In this document: one piece after another, positions 23,370 through 36,140 of the stretch | Numbering within the stretch: the stretch's first letter is position 1 | Layout of the letters: each line of letters starts with the position of its first letter | Source of the DNA: Adenanthera pavonina | Lineage: Eukaryota > Streptophyta > Magnoliopsida > Fabales > Fabaceae | DNA: 64,000 nucleotides | NCBI GenBank assembly: GCA_026686845.1 | Contig: JAIVEN010000012.1 | Coordinates: 2,420,501-2,484,500, forward strand | Direction of reading: 5' to 3' | Made by a program: the position numbers and the translations under genes | Notes under the pieces: model-generated | Databases searched by the model: none | Seen by the model: only the letters and a program-made list of their open reading frames with translations | Told to the model about the DNA's origin: nothing

Positions 23370-24960
23370 ATGGTTGGCTTTGGAGAGAGTATTCTTTTAG
23401 AAGGAAACAACACAAATAGATCTCCTGGCTTCAGTGGAGAACATTATGGATATTGAAAGATGAGAATGTAAATCTATCTCTAGTCAATTGATCTGGACAT
23501 CTGGTCAGTCATCCAAATAGGGGATTTTGTCCCAATGAAACTGCAGGATAATGGCAAATACAAAGAGAAGCCAGAAGAGGAGTGGAATGAGAAAGATAAG
23601 ATAAGAGTCTCATTCAACTTCAAGGCAAAACACTGCCTAGTCAGTTTACTCAATCAGGATGAATTCTATAGGGTGTTACAATGTACCACAGTCAAAGGTA
23701 TGTGGGACACTCTAGAAATTGCTCACGAAGGAACTATTGGAGTAAGGGAGAACAAATTGAACTCCTACATCAGTAAGTATGAAAGCTTCAGAATGATGGA
23801 AGGTAAAAGCATCAAAGAACTGCAAAAGAGATTCACCTTCACTATGAATCAACTGAAAAGTCTTAGCAAGGAGGACACATAGCAGGAGACTTTGGCTATG
23901 TTGGTCAGAAAATTTGAAAGATTCTATAGCAAGAAGGGAAATAAAAGATTCTTTAAGAAAGAAGCAACTATAGACAATAAGAAAGAAGGAAAAGAGTCTG
24001 TCACCTGCTATAAATGCAAGAAGTAAGAGCACATCAAATGGGATTGCCCACAATTCATAAAAAAGCAAGAAAAAGAAAAGAAAGTTGCTAATAAAGGCAA
24101 AAAGAAAAAGGCATACATCTCATCAATCTAGGGCAACAGCTCAAATGAAGAAGACGAAGATGAGGAAGAAATTACCAACATCTACTTGATGGTAGTTGCA
24201 TCTAAAGAAACTCCAAACTCATCTAACATTGATCATGAAGATGGGGTAAATGAATCTGAACCTTCTTATTCTAAATTGCTTGATGCATTTCATGATTTGC
24301 ATAATGAGTTTATTAAAACTGCAAAAGAACTAAAATTGGCTAAGAAGAAGATTACCAAGTTAGAATCTGATTGCAAATTATCTAAGACTACGTCTCTGTA
24401 CAAAACTGAATTTATTTGCTATATACATCATGCACTGAACTAAAGAAGAACAATAAATATCTTTTGAAAAGCATGGTTAAACTCACTAAGGGTAAAGATA
24501 TGTTGTTTGCTTTATTAGAAGGTCACAGAATTGCATAAGGAAAAGTTGGACTTGGCTATGATCCGTGTGCAGTCAAAGAAAAGAATGAAAAAAAGAGTCA
24601 AAATTTATATATGAGACATTTTGTGCATGCTGATGGACATAAGAAGAAAAGTTACAACTCAAAATCCATTGAATTTTATGTCCAACCAAAATATGTGAAA
24701 CAAAAATATTATCTGCATTGCTTTCTTCCTGCATCACAATCTAAAAATCCCTTTATCACCTGCCACTTCTGTAACAAGAAAGGACATGTCTCCAGTTCAT
24801 ATTTGTTAAATAAAAATGGACTTGGCAGGAAGGTATAATGGGTTCCTAAGGGTACATTTGTATCTAGGGAAAATGCCACTAACAGAAAAGGACCTAAGCA
24901 GATTTGGGCACTTAAAAAGAAAAACTTAACCTTATTTTGTAGATCTATCTTAGAGCTAGC
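23370..24960 (+). pseudogene. Copia element B gag, decayed
   Basis: Starts at an ATG (MVGFGESIL) equivalent to that of element A. UBN2-type gag is readable through 23535-23882, with earlier stops such as TGA at the Trp of GYWKM. A deletion near 23881 removes the segment that in A follows the last UBN2 helix. The first knuckle is CYKCKK followed by a stop and HIKWDC, then acidic and coiled-coil regions (24186-24443). The second knuckle CHFCNKKGHVSSSY has Tyr for the last Cys, the same change as in A. Several frameshifts separate these pieces. Not functional. Confidence 0.88.
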
Positions 24961-27900
24961 AAAAGTAACAAATGGTATATGGACAATACTTGCTCAAGAC
25001 ATATGACTGGTGATAAGGAGAAGTTCATCACCCTTAGAGACAAAAAAGGAGGAAAGGTGGCCTTTGGAGGTGACCAATATGGCAAAATAGTTGGCATTGG
25101 TATTGTGGGCAAGAATCCTGAAACATTTATAGAAGAGGTGCTATTTGTAGTTAGACTCAACCACACAACCTGCTGAGTGTGTGTCAGACATGTGGCAAAG
25201 GGAATTGGGTATTGTTTGACTCAAAGTTTTACCTGGTGATTCAAAAAAGTGATCATAAAGTAATTCTCAAAGCTCAAAAGGATCATAACTGCTATACTAT
25301 TGATCTTGATGAACTTCCCACTTTAGATTCTTTATGTTTAGTTAGTAAAGATAATGATAGTTGGTTGTGGCATAGAAGACTGGCACATGTAAACATGAAC
25401 CAACTAAAAAAATTGATTAAGAATGATTTAGTCACTGGTTTACCAAAAATCTCTTTTGAAAAGGATAAAGAATATGATGCATGCCTCAAAGGGAAACAAA
25501 CTTAATCATCATTCAAATCTAAAAATGTAATCACCACATCTAGACCACTGCAATTATTGATATGGATTTGATTGGACCATCTAGAGTGAAAAGCATTGGT
25601 GGAAACCTGTATGTGCTTGGTAGATGATTACTCTAGATTTACTTGGACTTGTTCCTTTCTTCCAAAAGTGAAAGATTTGATGTATTTGTAACCTTGGCTA
25701 AGAAAGTGCAAAATGAAAAAGGTATTTCCATTGTGTCTATCAGGTCTGATCATGGAGGAGAATTTAAAAACTCAAGTTTTCTGGAGTACTATGAAGAGCA
25801 TGGAATTAATCATAACTTCTCAGCACCAAGAACTCCTCAGCAAAATGGAGTGGTGGAGAGGAAGAATAGAACAATTGAAGAAATGGCTAGAACAATGCTA
25901 AATGAAAAGGAGCTTCCTCAATTTTTCTAGGTTGATGCAGTAAACACAGCAAGCTATATCATTAATAAAGATTGCATCAGACCAATTCTGGGGAAGACAC
26001 CTTATGAGTTATACAAAGGAAGGAAGCCAAAACCTCTCACACCTACATGTATTTGGTTGCAAGTACTTCATTTACAATAATGGAAAAGAGAATCTGGGTA
26101 AGTTTGATGCCAAATCAGATGAAGCTATATTTCTTGGCTATTCAAGTAGAAGTAAAGCATATAGGGTTTTCAACAAAAAGACTAGAACTATAGAAGAATC
26201 TGTACATATTGTTTTTATTGAAAATGAAATTGTTTCCAAGTATGTTATTAATGAAGATGATCTCATTTCTAGCTTTAAGAACTTTAATCTTTCTGGAGAA
26301 GATAAAATTGAACCTCCAAAGATATCTGAATATACTAATGTGGAGGAAGATATTCAGGAGAAAGATATTGAATTTAAAAATAATGATGAAATATCTCAAG
26401 AATTCCCTAGAGCTTAGAGATATCAAATGAGTCATCTAGTTGATCAAGTGATTGGGGGTGTTCAAGAGAATAATAAAACCAGAAGACAACTTAGGGATCA
26501 AATAAATAATTGTGCATTTATTTCTCAAATTGAACCTAAGTGTGCTGAAGGAGCCTTAACTGATGAATATTAGATACTAGCTATACAAGATGAACTTAAT
26601 CAGTTTGAAAGAAATCAAGTTTGGGATTTAGTGCCTAGACCAAGGATCACCTAATTATTGGAACTAAATGGGTTTTTAGAAACAAACTTGATGAATCAGG
26701 AACAATTACTAAAAGTAAAGCAAGATTAGTTGCCAAAGGATATAATCAAGAAGAAGGCATTGATTATGAGGAAACTTTTGCTCCAGTTGCAAGATCAGAA
26801 GCAATAAGAATCCTCTTGGCCTAGGCGTGCATGAAAAACATAATGTTATATCAATTGGATGTAAAGAGTGCTTTTTTGAATGGATATATCATGGAAGAAG
26901 TTTATGTTGATCAACCTCTAGGTTTTGAGGATTCAACAAAGCCAAACCATGTTTATAAACTAAAGAAAGCTCTTTAAGGCCTAAAACAAGCTTCTAGAGT
27001 ATGGTATGAAAGACCAAGTAATTTTCTGGTTGAAAGAGGGTTTAATAGAGAAAAAGCAAATACAACACTGTTTACTAAGAAAGAAAACAAAGACATACTT
27101 ATTGTTCAAATTTATGTTGATGATATTATTTTTGGTGCTACTAATGAATCTCTTTGCAAGAATTTCTCTGAGCTAATGCAAAATGAATTTGAAATGTCAA
27201 TGATGGGTGAACTTAACTTATTCCTTGGACTACAAATTAAACAATGTGATGATGGTATCTTCCTCAATCAATCAAAATATCTGAAGGAGGTACTGAAAAA
27301 GTTTGGTATGGAAAATGCCAAATCCATAGAGACTCTTATGGCTATTGCAACAAAACTTGACATGGATGAGGGATGAAAGCCCTTTGACATAACTCAATAT
27401 AGGAGAATAATTAGCTATCTGCTATATCCAACAGCTAGTAGACCTGACATTATGTTTAGTGTCTGTATGTGTGTAAGGTTCCAATCATGTCCCGAAGAGT
27501 CTTATGCAACAGCTGTGAAAATAATTTTTAGATATCTGATTGGAACATCACAAATGAGACTTTGGTATCCAAAAGGAAATTGAGAAGAGCTCATGGATAT
27601 ACTGATGCTAACTTTGCTAGATCCAAAACTGACAAAAAAAGCACAAGTGGAACATGTCAGTTTATTGGTGGATCTCTGGTTTCATGGTTTAGCAAGAAGC
27701 AGAACAATATGGCTCTCCCACAGCAGAAGCTGAATATATTGCAGTTGGCAGCTGTTATGTTCAAGTCCTTTCAATGAAGCAGCAACTTGAAGATCTTGAG
27801 ATTGAGATGAAGGAAATACCAATAAAATGTGACAATCAAAATGCTATCAACATCACAAAGAATCCAGTCATGCATTCAAGGACAAAGTACATTGAAGTAA

Positions 27901-28057
27901 GACATCACTTCATAAGGGATCATGTTTTAAGAGGAGACATCAATTAGAATACATCCCTACTGAAGATCAAATTACAGACATTCTGACTAAGCCACTTGTA
28001 GAAAATAGACACTACAAAATTTGAAAAGAATTGGGAATGATAAATTACAATTACTAA
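24961..28057 (+). pseudogene. Copia element B pol, decayed
   Basis: Protease region SNKWYMDNTCSRHMTGD (Asp-Asn-Thr in place of Asp-Ser-Ala); integrase zinc domain with LWHRRLAH and YDACLKGKQT, where the first zinc Cys is Tyr as in A; core MDLIGP (near 25560), SDHGGEF (near 25746), RTPQQNGVVERKNRT (near 25830); reverse transcriptase with an intact YVDD (near 27115); RNase H pieces (27590-28030). Stops include a Trp-to-TAG at 25928 and others in reverse transcriptase; frameshifts lie near 25150, 25560, 25630 and 27580. As in A, the pol frame differs from the gag frame. The pol stop is at 28055-28057. Confidence 0.9.
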
Positions 28058-29032
28058 ATATATTTAAATCTTCTAATATTGAATTAATACTAACTTTAGC
28101 ATTAGAGTGAGTTTATAATGTGTTGCAGGTACTCCACATGAGTCTAAATGACAACAAATCAGTTTACTAGAGTTAATCAGATCTCCACAATCAAAAGATG
28201 CTAAAGGAAAGCTAAAAATTCAAACTTTCGGGGCCATATCTGTAAGTTTAGAAATTTGAAATTCGCATTTTAAAAGGTTATTAGACGAATTTCTATGTTG
28301 AATTGTGTTTTTAAATGAATTACATGCTCAATATTCAAACTTAGATGCTTATCAGATGAATTTTAGTAACTTACATGCTGTTACAATACTTTTATAACCC
28401 TTGAAGTTCGTCTGATGGATGATGGAAATTCAAATTTCAGAAATACAATGTGAATGATGACTTTGCTCAAAATGCTTTTTGTGTGAATATCCATATCTCA
28501 AAATACGTATTTTATAAACTCTTTACAAAGCTTTGAAATTCAAATTTTTGAATCTCTAAATTTGTCTGTTGAAACATGCATTCATGTTAAGTCTCTATAA
28601 GATGAACTTTCATAAGCGAAAATTTTTTGTTGCTTTTCTCATTCTCTAATTGCTTACCGTGTGATTTCTCAAAATTCAAACTTTGATGATTCAAGGTTCA
28701 TCTATTGCTATTTGTTCCTTAAACTTAGCTTCTGTCAGACGAACTTCATGAAGAAAATTTGTCTATCAAAAAACCTCCTTGTGTTGGTTAACTAATAACT
28801 GCTTGAAATTTGAATTTTGACCCCTCAAAATTCGTCTGTTGAATAGTTATAGAAGTTAAAACCAAGGCTCTCACTCTGAACAGACACAACTCTATTCGTC
28901 TCTCTCTCAAGTCTATTCATATCCTCTCTTAATTTCCCATCAATTCCGTTCATGAATCTTTATTTGCTACCATTTAAACTTCTTTTCACACCTTATAAAC
29001 TCATTCCTTGCATCTTTCTGCAATATTCATTC
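28058..29032 (+). other. Untranslated spacer between pol and envelope-like frame of element B
   Basis: No coding frame; contains repeated GACGAATTT and AAATTCGTCTG words as in the LTR U3. A candidate splice acceptor (GTGTTGCAG, ending near 28128) follows the pol stop, which could serve a spliced mRNA for the downstream frame; this is only a motif-level suggestion. Confidence 0.6.
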
Positions 29033-31250
29033 ATGAAAATGGCAAGGGTGAAAAATCCAAAAGTTGGCAAAGGAGAGTCTAGACCAAAAAGAGCAGTTAA
29101 GTCTCATTATGCCTCCAAGAAAGGTGAGACTCAGAAGAGGAAAGACGAATCTAGCAAGGGTAGTTCATCCAAAAAGCAGAAGTCCACTCCCAAAGCAGAT
29201 TCAAAGAAACCTGTACCTACTCCCTCGAAGAAACCTGTACCTACTGCCCCTGTTTCTCCTGCTTCATCTTCCTCTTCTAGTATTGAGTCAGGGGAATACA
29301 AGTTAACCACAAAGCCATTATGGAGCAATGATCATATCCTAGAAGAATATACCACTAAATTCATCATCAAGAAGGTAATTAAGCCTCACTATACAAATAT
29401 GGAAGATCCAACAATTTTGATGCTAGGCTATGGATATTAGATATAAAAACTTGTTGGAAATTAAGGAGAGATATGATGATGAGGTTGTTAAAACTTGGTA
29501 TGCTGCCCTAAGGTATAACAGCAAAAAGGAAAAATGGGAGGTAAATCTGAGGTCTAGAACTATCTAGCTGACTGATGAGACATTTAATGAAGTACTGGAA
29601 ATCCCTGGGCAAGATGGCTTGAAGATTGACATCACCACCTCAAGGTACATGGACGAGGATGAATCTGCAGATAAGGAAGGTGGTGCTTTCTTGAATTACA
29701 AAGAAAGTACAGTGCTGAATACCCTGTTTAGAAGGCATGAGAATAGGCCTCCTTTGAGTTTGCTAAAGCCCTCTGATCTTAGTGCTTAAGTCATAATCCT
29801 ACACTACATTGTGTCTAGGATTATATTCAACAAAGGGGGAAGTTTCAATCTAATTACAAGGGCTGAAGCACATGTGATGACTACTCTCATGGGTGGCAAA
29901 CTGATTACTATGGGCCATATCATCCTTCAATGCATGATCAAAGTAAGAGATCAGAGGAGAGACTCTACTTGGCCCTATGCCTCAGTCATCTCCAAAATAC
30001 TTCAGTATGCTAAGATTCAACACCTGAAAAAAGGAAAAGGCAAGCCTACTGAAGTTTTTAAAGAGGAAGAATTGCAGAGAAAGACAATTGAGAGGAAAGA
30101 TGGCATATGGGTTGTAAAAGGAGCTGGGAAGTCAGAAGATTTATTCTTTGAGAAAGGTGGCTCACAATAGCAAGCAGGAACTTCTGAGGCTGCTCCACCC
30201 TCACAGCCCTCACCTCAGCCTTCTCAGCCTGTTTCTCCTCCATCTCAGCCTACTCAGACACCTGTGACATCCATTCCTTCCACCTGGGCAAAGTCGACCA
30301 AGATCACTGAGTTGTATGACAGCTTGTCAACACTCATGCTGAGTATCAGAGATAAGCAAAATGCCAAGTTTACTCATTTACAAGATCAGATATTTCAGTT
30401 GGTCAAGTACATGAAAGTGGTTGCTAATACGTATGAGGACATCAAAAGTGCTTTTCCATCTACATCAGCTCTACCTCAGCCAGGACCCTCTGAGCCTACC
30501 AAGCCTCCTACTCCTTAACCTCCAAGCCTATTTGTGCTAGCATCTCCTAAACCAAATGCTGATGAACATGCTACTGCTGAGGTTGTTGGAATATTGGCCA
30601 CTCCACAGGCCTCCAACAATAAGACAAGCCCTGGTCTTTCCTTGGACTATGGCATGAAGGAAGAGGCTCCTCAAAAAGCAAGCTCCCATAAGCCTATTGT
30701 TGAAGATGCTTAGGAGTCAATTCTATCAACTCAAGAATATGAACAAATGGAGAAACTTATAGCAGCAATCACCTCTGCTCTCATTATTCAAGCTGCTCTG
30801 AATGAGAAGAGAAGCCTTGTTCCATATAGGAATACTGACACTATTGCACATGATGCCATTCTGCAAGCTCAAAAACTAAGGCTTGAAGAGATATTTCCTC
30901 CTCCTGTTCCTGAACCTTTACCCTTCTCAGCATATGGTCTCACCAAGGAAAGAAGGGCTCAACTGGCTCTTTCTAGGAAGGAAATCCAAGAGCTTCTTGA
31001 AGTCTCTGATGATGAGGAAGAGAGCCCTGAAGCATCTAAACCTCTTTCTCAGATTAACCTTGATCTGCCTTTTGTCTTTATTCCTCTTCATGCCATTCTA
31101 GTAACACAGATACCTCCTCCTGCTATACATGCTCAAGTTCCTGATGATACCAAAAATGGGGAGAAGACATCTAAGCAAATTGGGAAAACTGCTGCAGGAC
31201 AATTTTTCAAGAGTTACAGCAAGAAATCCAGCCCAAGAAGAATTGATTAG
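29033..31250 (+). pseudogene. Envelope-like extra frame of Sirevirus-like element B, disrupted
   Basis: Begins at ATG 29033 (MKMARVKNPK) with a second ATG at 29039, and would be about 735 residues if open. The N-terminus is very basic with KKPVPT repeated and a serine run. A central globular segment (about 29340-30170) resembles the envelope-like or 'putative plant transposon protein' domain found after pol in Sireviruses. A proline-rich region follows, then a helical, coiled-coil-like stretch (about 30330-30450) and an acidic C-terminal part ending at TAG 31248-31250. One frameshift lies near 29440. The five later stops (29566, 29788, 30168, 30516, 30711, approximate) all occur where one C-to-T change in a Gln codon would explain them. 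No signal peptide or clear membrane span was seen, so a true envelope role is not supported. The matching part of element A is outside the window. Confidence 0.75.
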
Positions 31251-31515
31251 ATCTTAGAGTTGCTTGGTTTTACTTGTACTGCTTGTTTATATTTTCTGTA
31301 ATGCAATAACTATCTTGCTTTGAAATTTCTGTGTTTGCAATGTCATATCTTTGTATTGAACCTTTAATGAATCAATACAATGAGATTCCCTATCTTCCTT
31401 TTGATCTACTGTTTATGCTACACTTACGTTTGAACTTTAATGCATATGTTGAGGGGGAGCTCTTAAAAGCAAACCCAAGTACTAATCTAGTTTGCAAGTT
31501 GTTTTGTCATCATCG

Positions 31516-31528
31516 AAAAGAAGGAGAA
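31516..31528 (+). other. Polypurine tract of element B
   Basis: AAAAGAAGGAGAA directly before the 3' LTR start TGTTGAATCAAG. Confidence 0.88.
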
Positions 31529-32218
31529 TGTTGAATCAAGTGTTTTGATGATTCCAAACAACCAGAGCTTAGAAGGAAGATATCAAAGGGGTACAATAGA
31601 TCTCTAGTGAAGAAATCTAGGAAGAAATGAGTTCAAGATTAGTTTGTAGGATTTCTCACATAATTCACATGAGTAAAAGGATTTGATCTTTCACCCAAAT
31701 CTTTTTAAAATGTGTTTTTCAACAATCCTATGTTAACTTACGATATATTTGAAAAATACTCACTAACAGACGAATTTTGGAACTGGTAAACTTCATATGT
31801 TGTCTTGAAAATTTGAACTTTGATTGCTAAAATTCGAAGTTTCAAAGATGTTGCCTCTGACTGACTAATTTTATCCTGTTAAAATTTGAATTTCGAGTCA
31901 AGCATAATTTGTGAAAAATGAAAAATTCATGTGAAGCTATGTCAAAGTTCATCTGAAATTAAAGTGCAAAAAGAGTTCTAAGTCAGTCCTCTGACAAACG
32001 AACTTTAGTTTTGAAAATTCAAACTTTCAAATGAAAATGTGCAAGTCTGATCAAAAGTCCCTCTAACAAACAAACTTTGGTTTTTGAAAATTCAAACTTT
32101 AGAATGAAAGCATATAAGTCTGATAATAGGTCTCTCTAACAGACGAACTTTAAAGGCTCAAAATTCAAATTTTGAAAAGAAGAACTTTTGTACCATATTA
32201 AGTAGCTCACAGACAGAC

Positions 32219-32240
32219 GAATTTTGGACACCCAAAATTC
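32219..32240. other. U3 hairpin GAATTTTGG-ACAC-CCAAAATTC in B 3' LTR
   Basis: A perfect 9-bp stem followed closely by TGCACTGTAGCAA. Positionally equivalent to 9634-9657 in A and 51997-52018 in the solo LTR. Confidence 0.75.
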
Positions 32241-32569
32241 AAATTTTGAGTGCACTGTAGCAATATGAAACAACTATTCAGACTTATCAGAAGAACTTTA
32301 AACTTGAAAATTTGTATGTTCCAACATGGGAAATATTTGTCGAGATAAAAATTCGAATTTCACCTTTGAATAGACGATCTTTGAAGTTCGACGTTAAAGT
32401 CTTTAACCTATGGTCTCTATGAAATTCATCTGTTGACACCCCAAAATTCAAACTTTGGATATTAGACTCATTAAATGTGGTTGGTGAACAGCTAGTTTTG
32501 TAGAATAACCTTTGGGTAACACCTCTAATGGCTAGATCTTGTCTCTAATGTATAGTTAAGACATAAATA

Positions 32570-32578
32570 TATAAATAG
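32570..32578 (+). promoter_or_regulatory. TATA box of element B 3' LTR
   Basis: TATAAATAG followed by AACTTCATTTAAAGG, conserved in four LTR copies in this window. Confidence 0.7.
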
Positions 32579-33815
32579 AACTTCATTTAAAGGTGTGGTT
32601 AATAATTTTACATTGTATATACTAAAACTGTGTCAAAATCTTTAGATAAAGCCTTCTACTCTCACATACCTCATTTATTGCTCTTCAACTGTAAAACATA
32701 CTCTGATTAGAGAGTTTCTCTTATTGTAAACAATCTTATCTTCATATGGAAGAAAGATTTTCTTGTGAGGGGACTTCATAAGGGATTTGGGAAGCACTTA
32801 GTTAGAGTGCAAAGAGTGAAACTGTAAGCTCTTGGAATAGAGCATAAAGTTGTACTATGGCATTGCAAGGAGCACACTGAATTCTTGCAAGATAATAGAA
32901 AATCTCAAGTAGTAGCTTGAGGACTGGACGTAGGTTGAGAGGAAGAGATCGAATAAGGATAAATCTTTGTGTCTTTCCTTTACCTTGCTTACTACTTTGT
33001 TACATTTTGCTTTCTATTTTTCTACTACTTTTTCTTTCACTGCTTTCTTTTAATTTTGCAAAAAAATTTCAAACTTCCTAATTCCCCCCTCTTGGGAAGC
33101 TAACAGACCTAACACCTAGGCTTTAATTTTAAATTTGGCCCCCTAATTTAGCATTGTTGATGTTAATTGAGTGGTTTGGTTCTTAATTGAGGCATTGGAA
33201 TGTTAAATTTGATGTTGTTGAATAGGCTTTGATTTTCAGCCATTATGGAAAGTATTGTGCAATACTTACATTTTGGTTATTGGTCACATTATCATCCATG
33301 CTAGGTGTTTGACAAAATGCTTAGTTGTGTCATCATTCTAGGTACTTTGTTATACACCCTACACTTTGGGAATTTATGGTCTTCAATGCATATGACATAT
33401 TGATCATAGTAGTTACTGAAGTCCAATCAATTATTGGAGCCGTAATTCCTCACTTTCCATGTTGTTGCCAGGTTGTCACTCCCAATTCATTGTATTTTCC
33501 CACTTCATTCATCTCATTCTTGCATAGTTTAGCTATCTTGAATTAGTATTAGTTAGAATTTCACATAGCCTTTAGTGGTTAATTAAAGTTTATATTAGTT
33601 CATTTAGTCTTTCATTTGCTTTTTAAGTCGACAAACCCCCTTCCCCCCAACAAAAACTAGTAATCAGTTAAGGTCTCATATAGTTTTGGGTCATTACATT
33701 ACATTTTCATACATTTAGTTGTTAGAGCATACATTCATCCATTAGCCTTTTAATTTGCATTTTAGTTCCATTTTAGTGCGCACTTTTTTGCCAAAGCTAG
33801 CTCTCATATCTTCGT

Positions 33816-36140
33816 TGTAACAGTCTGATTCTCACTAACTATAGATTTCATAACATAACTTGAACTTTACATGCTTTTGTATCTATGTTTTGGATTTTGG
33901 TTGAACTATGAACATGCATTATATGACATTAGAAATCATATGGAACTTTTATCTAGAACTAAATAAGTTGGATACACTGTTTAGAAATTACGACCATTTA
34001 AAATTTCATATGCCATTATATACAAATCTAGATAAAATTTGACTTAGTAGTCAACTGTGAATGTGTGCTGTATGACATTAGAAATCCTGTGAAGCTATAG
34101 GATGAGATTTTATACCGTGGGAAACATGGTAATAGTAGTACTTAGGGACCAAACTGCAAATAAAGTTAAGTCATGGGGTCAAAGTGAAAATTAATGTAAT
34201 AGACACTAAAAGACAAAATAATGGAACATAGATGTCATTTTTCCAAACAAATTATCTGCTTAGTATTTGACAATACCCGTTGTAGGAATAGAGTCAGAAA
34301 AATAATTGCCAGAAATTATCCTCTAATATGCAGAACCAGAAAATGCATATATTAGACAGAAAAGATGATCAAAGTTCTATAATTTAGAATTTTCTAAAAA
34401 ATAGAAAATAAGTTTGTATTAGTAAACCAAGATATATTATGACTCAGAATAAGACACTAGATTTTTCTACAGAGTTTAAATAGCCATAGGATCATTCTAT
34501 GAATAATTGGACTAATCGGCAAATTAGAAAACGTATGTAGCTTAATATCAAGTCTAGATTCATTACAGACTGAATATGACTCAGTAACATGTCTAGATTC
34601 ATTTTAGACAACCAGAATATTTTTTAGCAATAGATAACTGATATGACTCTAGTTCTGGCAGTAATAAATAAATGAACTTAGAAACCGATATTATGACCTA
34701 ATTAACTCTGTATAAGGAAATTAGTCACTAGTCAGGATATATTGAAATTAAAAAAAAAATTTCTAAGTCCCAAAATATATAAATACATTACTGAATTAAT
34801 CCTAAAACCCAGTATAAGAAAGATTAGACCTGAAATCGGTAGAATGAGCCTAAAAACCCATATACCCTGAACTAAGGCCAAGAATGAGATATGTAAAACC
34901 CAAATTGCATAAAAATATATTCCTTGTGCTGATCAAAGAAGAAAATGATGAAATTGAGAGGAGAAGAAGCAAAAATCAATTTGAAATCCAACACACATAT
35001 GGCACCATCTAAATTAGACACATGATAGAACCAAATAAAATATATTTTTGGCTTGAAAATATCAATTGAGAATATCTAGAAAAGGGCAAGGTGGCAGCCT
35101 CATAAAATCCTCATATGATGAATTAAATAAATTAATATGAAATAATTAAGAGCCATTGGATCAAAATCTAATCCAAGGGCCATTATGTCTTCAGCTCAAC
35201 TATAAATAGAAGCTCCTCCTTTCCCCATTTAGCCATCAAATTTCATTCAAGGTAGGGAGAGGTTAGAGTGAGAAGCTCTAGGAAAGAAGGTGTAATCTGA
35301 GGTTTTGAAGTTCTAAAAAATATTTCTAGGTAATATGCTTTTCCTTTTCTTCCATTTTATTTTTTAGTTTAGCTATTTGATTTATTAAGAGTAGTCATTC
35401 TGCTAGTAGAAACATGTTTTTGGAAGTTGCCATGCTAAAATATTGGATCAAAGTTGAGGTTTTGCTACAATAATGCTTTGAATGTCATGAAGGTTGTTTG
35501 AACATGCATGATCATATAGAACATTATTTTAAGTTTGATTCCTAGTAATTATGGTTGTACTGTTATGCTACTGAAATTAAGTGTTGGAAAATGAATTGTC
35601 ATATTACTAAAATTCTGTCCGAATCTCACCCCAATATCTCACATTTTTAGGCCTTATCCTGCCCAAGGAGATGAAATAACAAGCTAATGAGGAAATGTTG
35701 TCCAAGTCATTTTAGAATCATATTATATTTTGTATTACATTACATAGGACTAGATGATATATTACATTATAAAATGTAAATTATAATGTTCTGATAATGA
35801 ATTACTATGTTCCTATACTTTGTTATTGAAATTTCCTTATTCTTTGTTTATGCTTCATTACTAACATGATAGAGTCTATAAAATTTAAAATTTACTGTAG
35901 CATTAAAAGTGTGAATCAACATTTTTACTTTAAAATAAATATCATAAGCTTTCCATAGAACTTGAAATCATCTTAATATGATTTTTGTAAAATTAGTTAT
36001 GAATTTTCAAAGTTCAGCAAAATTTTATGGCTTAAGCTTAGTCTATGTGAAATTAAGGGCTCAATGCTTTCAAATCACTTTATTTTGAACCTTAATCATG
36101 AAATCATACATGTTTAATGGTTGTACAATAAGGTGTTACA
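33816..36140 (+). mobile_element. Solo LTR X2 (gypsy-type), TSD TTCGT/TCCGT
   Basis: A 2,325-bp unit from TGTAACAGTCTG to GGTGTTACA, flanked by TTCGT (33811-33815) and TCCGT (36141-36145), one mismatch. It aligns along its length with the reverse complement of X1. TATA box at 35201. The stem-loop (35609-35627) is weakened by two G-to-A changes relative to X1. No coding content. Confidence 0.88.
35201..35209 (+). promoter_or_regulatory. TATA box of LTR X2
   Basis: TATAAATAG followed by AAGCTCCTCCTTTCCCC, matching X1 in position. Confidence 0.7.

Larger units (their letters stand above)
22497..33114 (+). mobile_element. Ty1/copia Sirevirus-like element B with envelope-like frame
   Basis: Plus-strand order: 5'-truncated LTR (22497-23314), primer-binding site, gag, pol, motif-rich spacer, envelope-like frame (29033-31250), polypurine tract, complete 3' LTR (31529-33114). 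It is the same family as element A, alignable at protein and LTR level, but more decayed, with many stops and frameshifts in gag and pol. Its two LTRs differ at many positions over their shared 800 bp, so insertion is old. Confidence 0.9.
31529..33114 (+). mobile_element. 3' LTR of element B
   Basis: A complete 1,586-bp LTR from TGTTGAATCAAG to CTAACA. U3 has CAGACGAA/TTCGTCTG-type motifs at roughly 50-100-base spacing, a hairpin at 32219, a TATA box at 32570 and the U5 block CTTGAGGACTGGACGTAGGT. Its left boundary is set by the polypurine tract and its right end by identity with the solo LTR terminus at 52897. Confidence 0.92.

Noticed and set aside
22497..33114. Element B as a live endogenous virus
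   Set aside because: Gag, pol and the envelope-like frame all carry stops and frameshifts, and the 5' LTR lacks most of U3.
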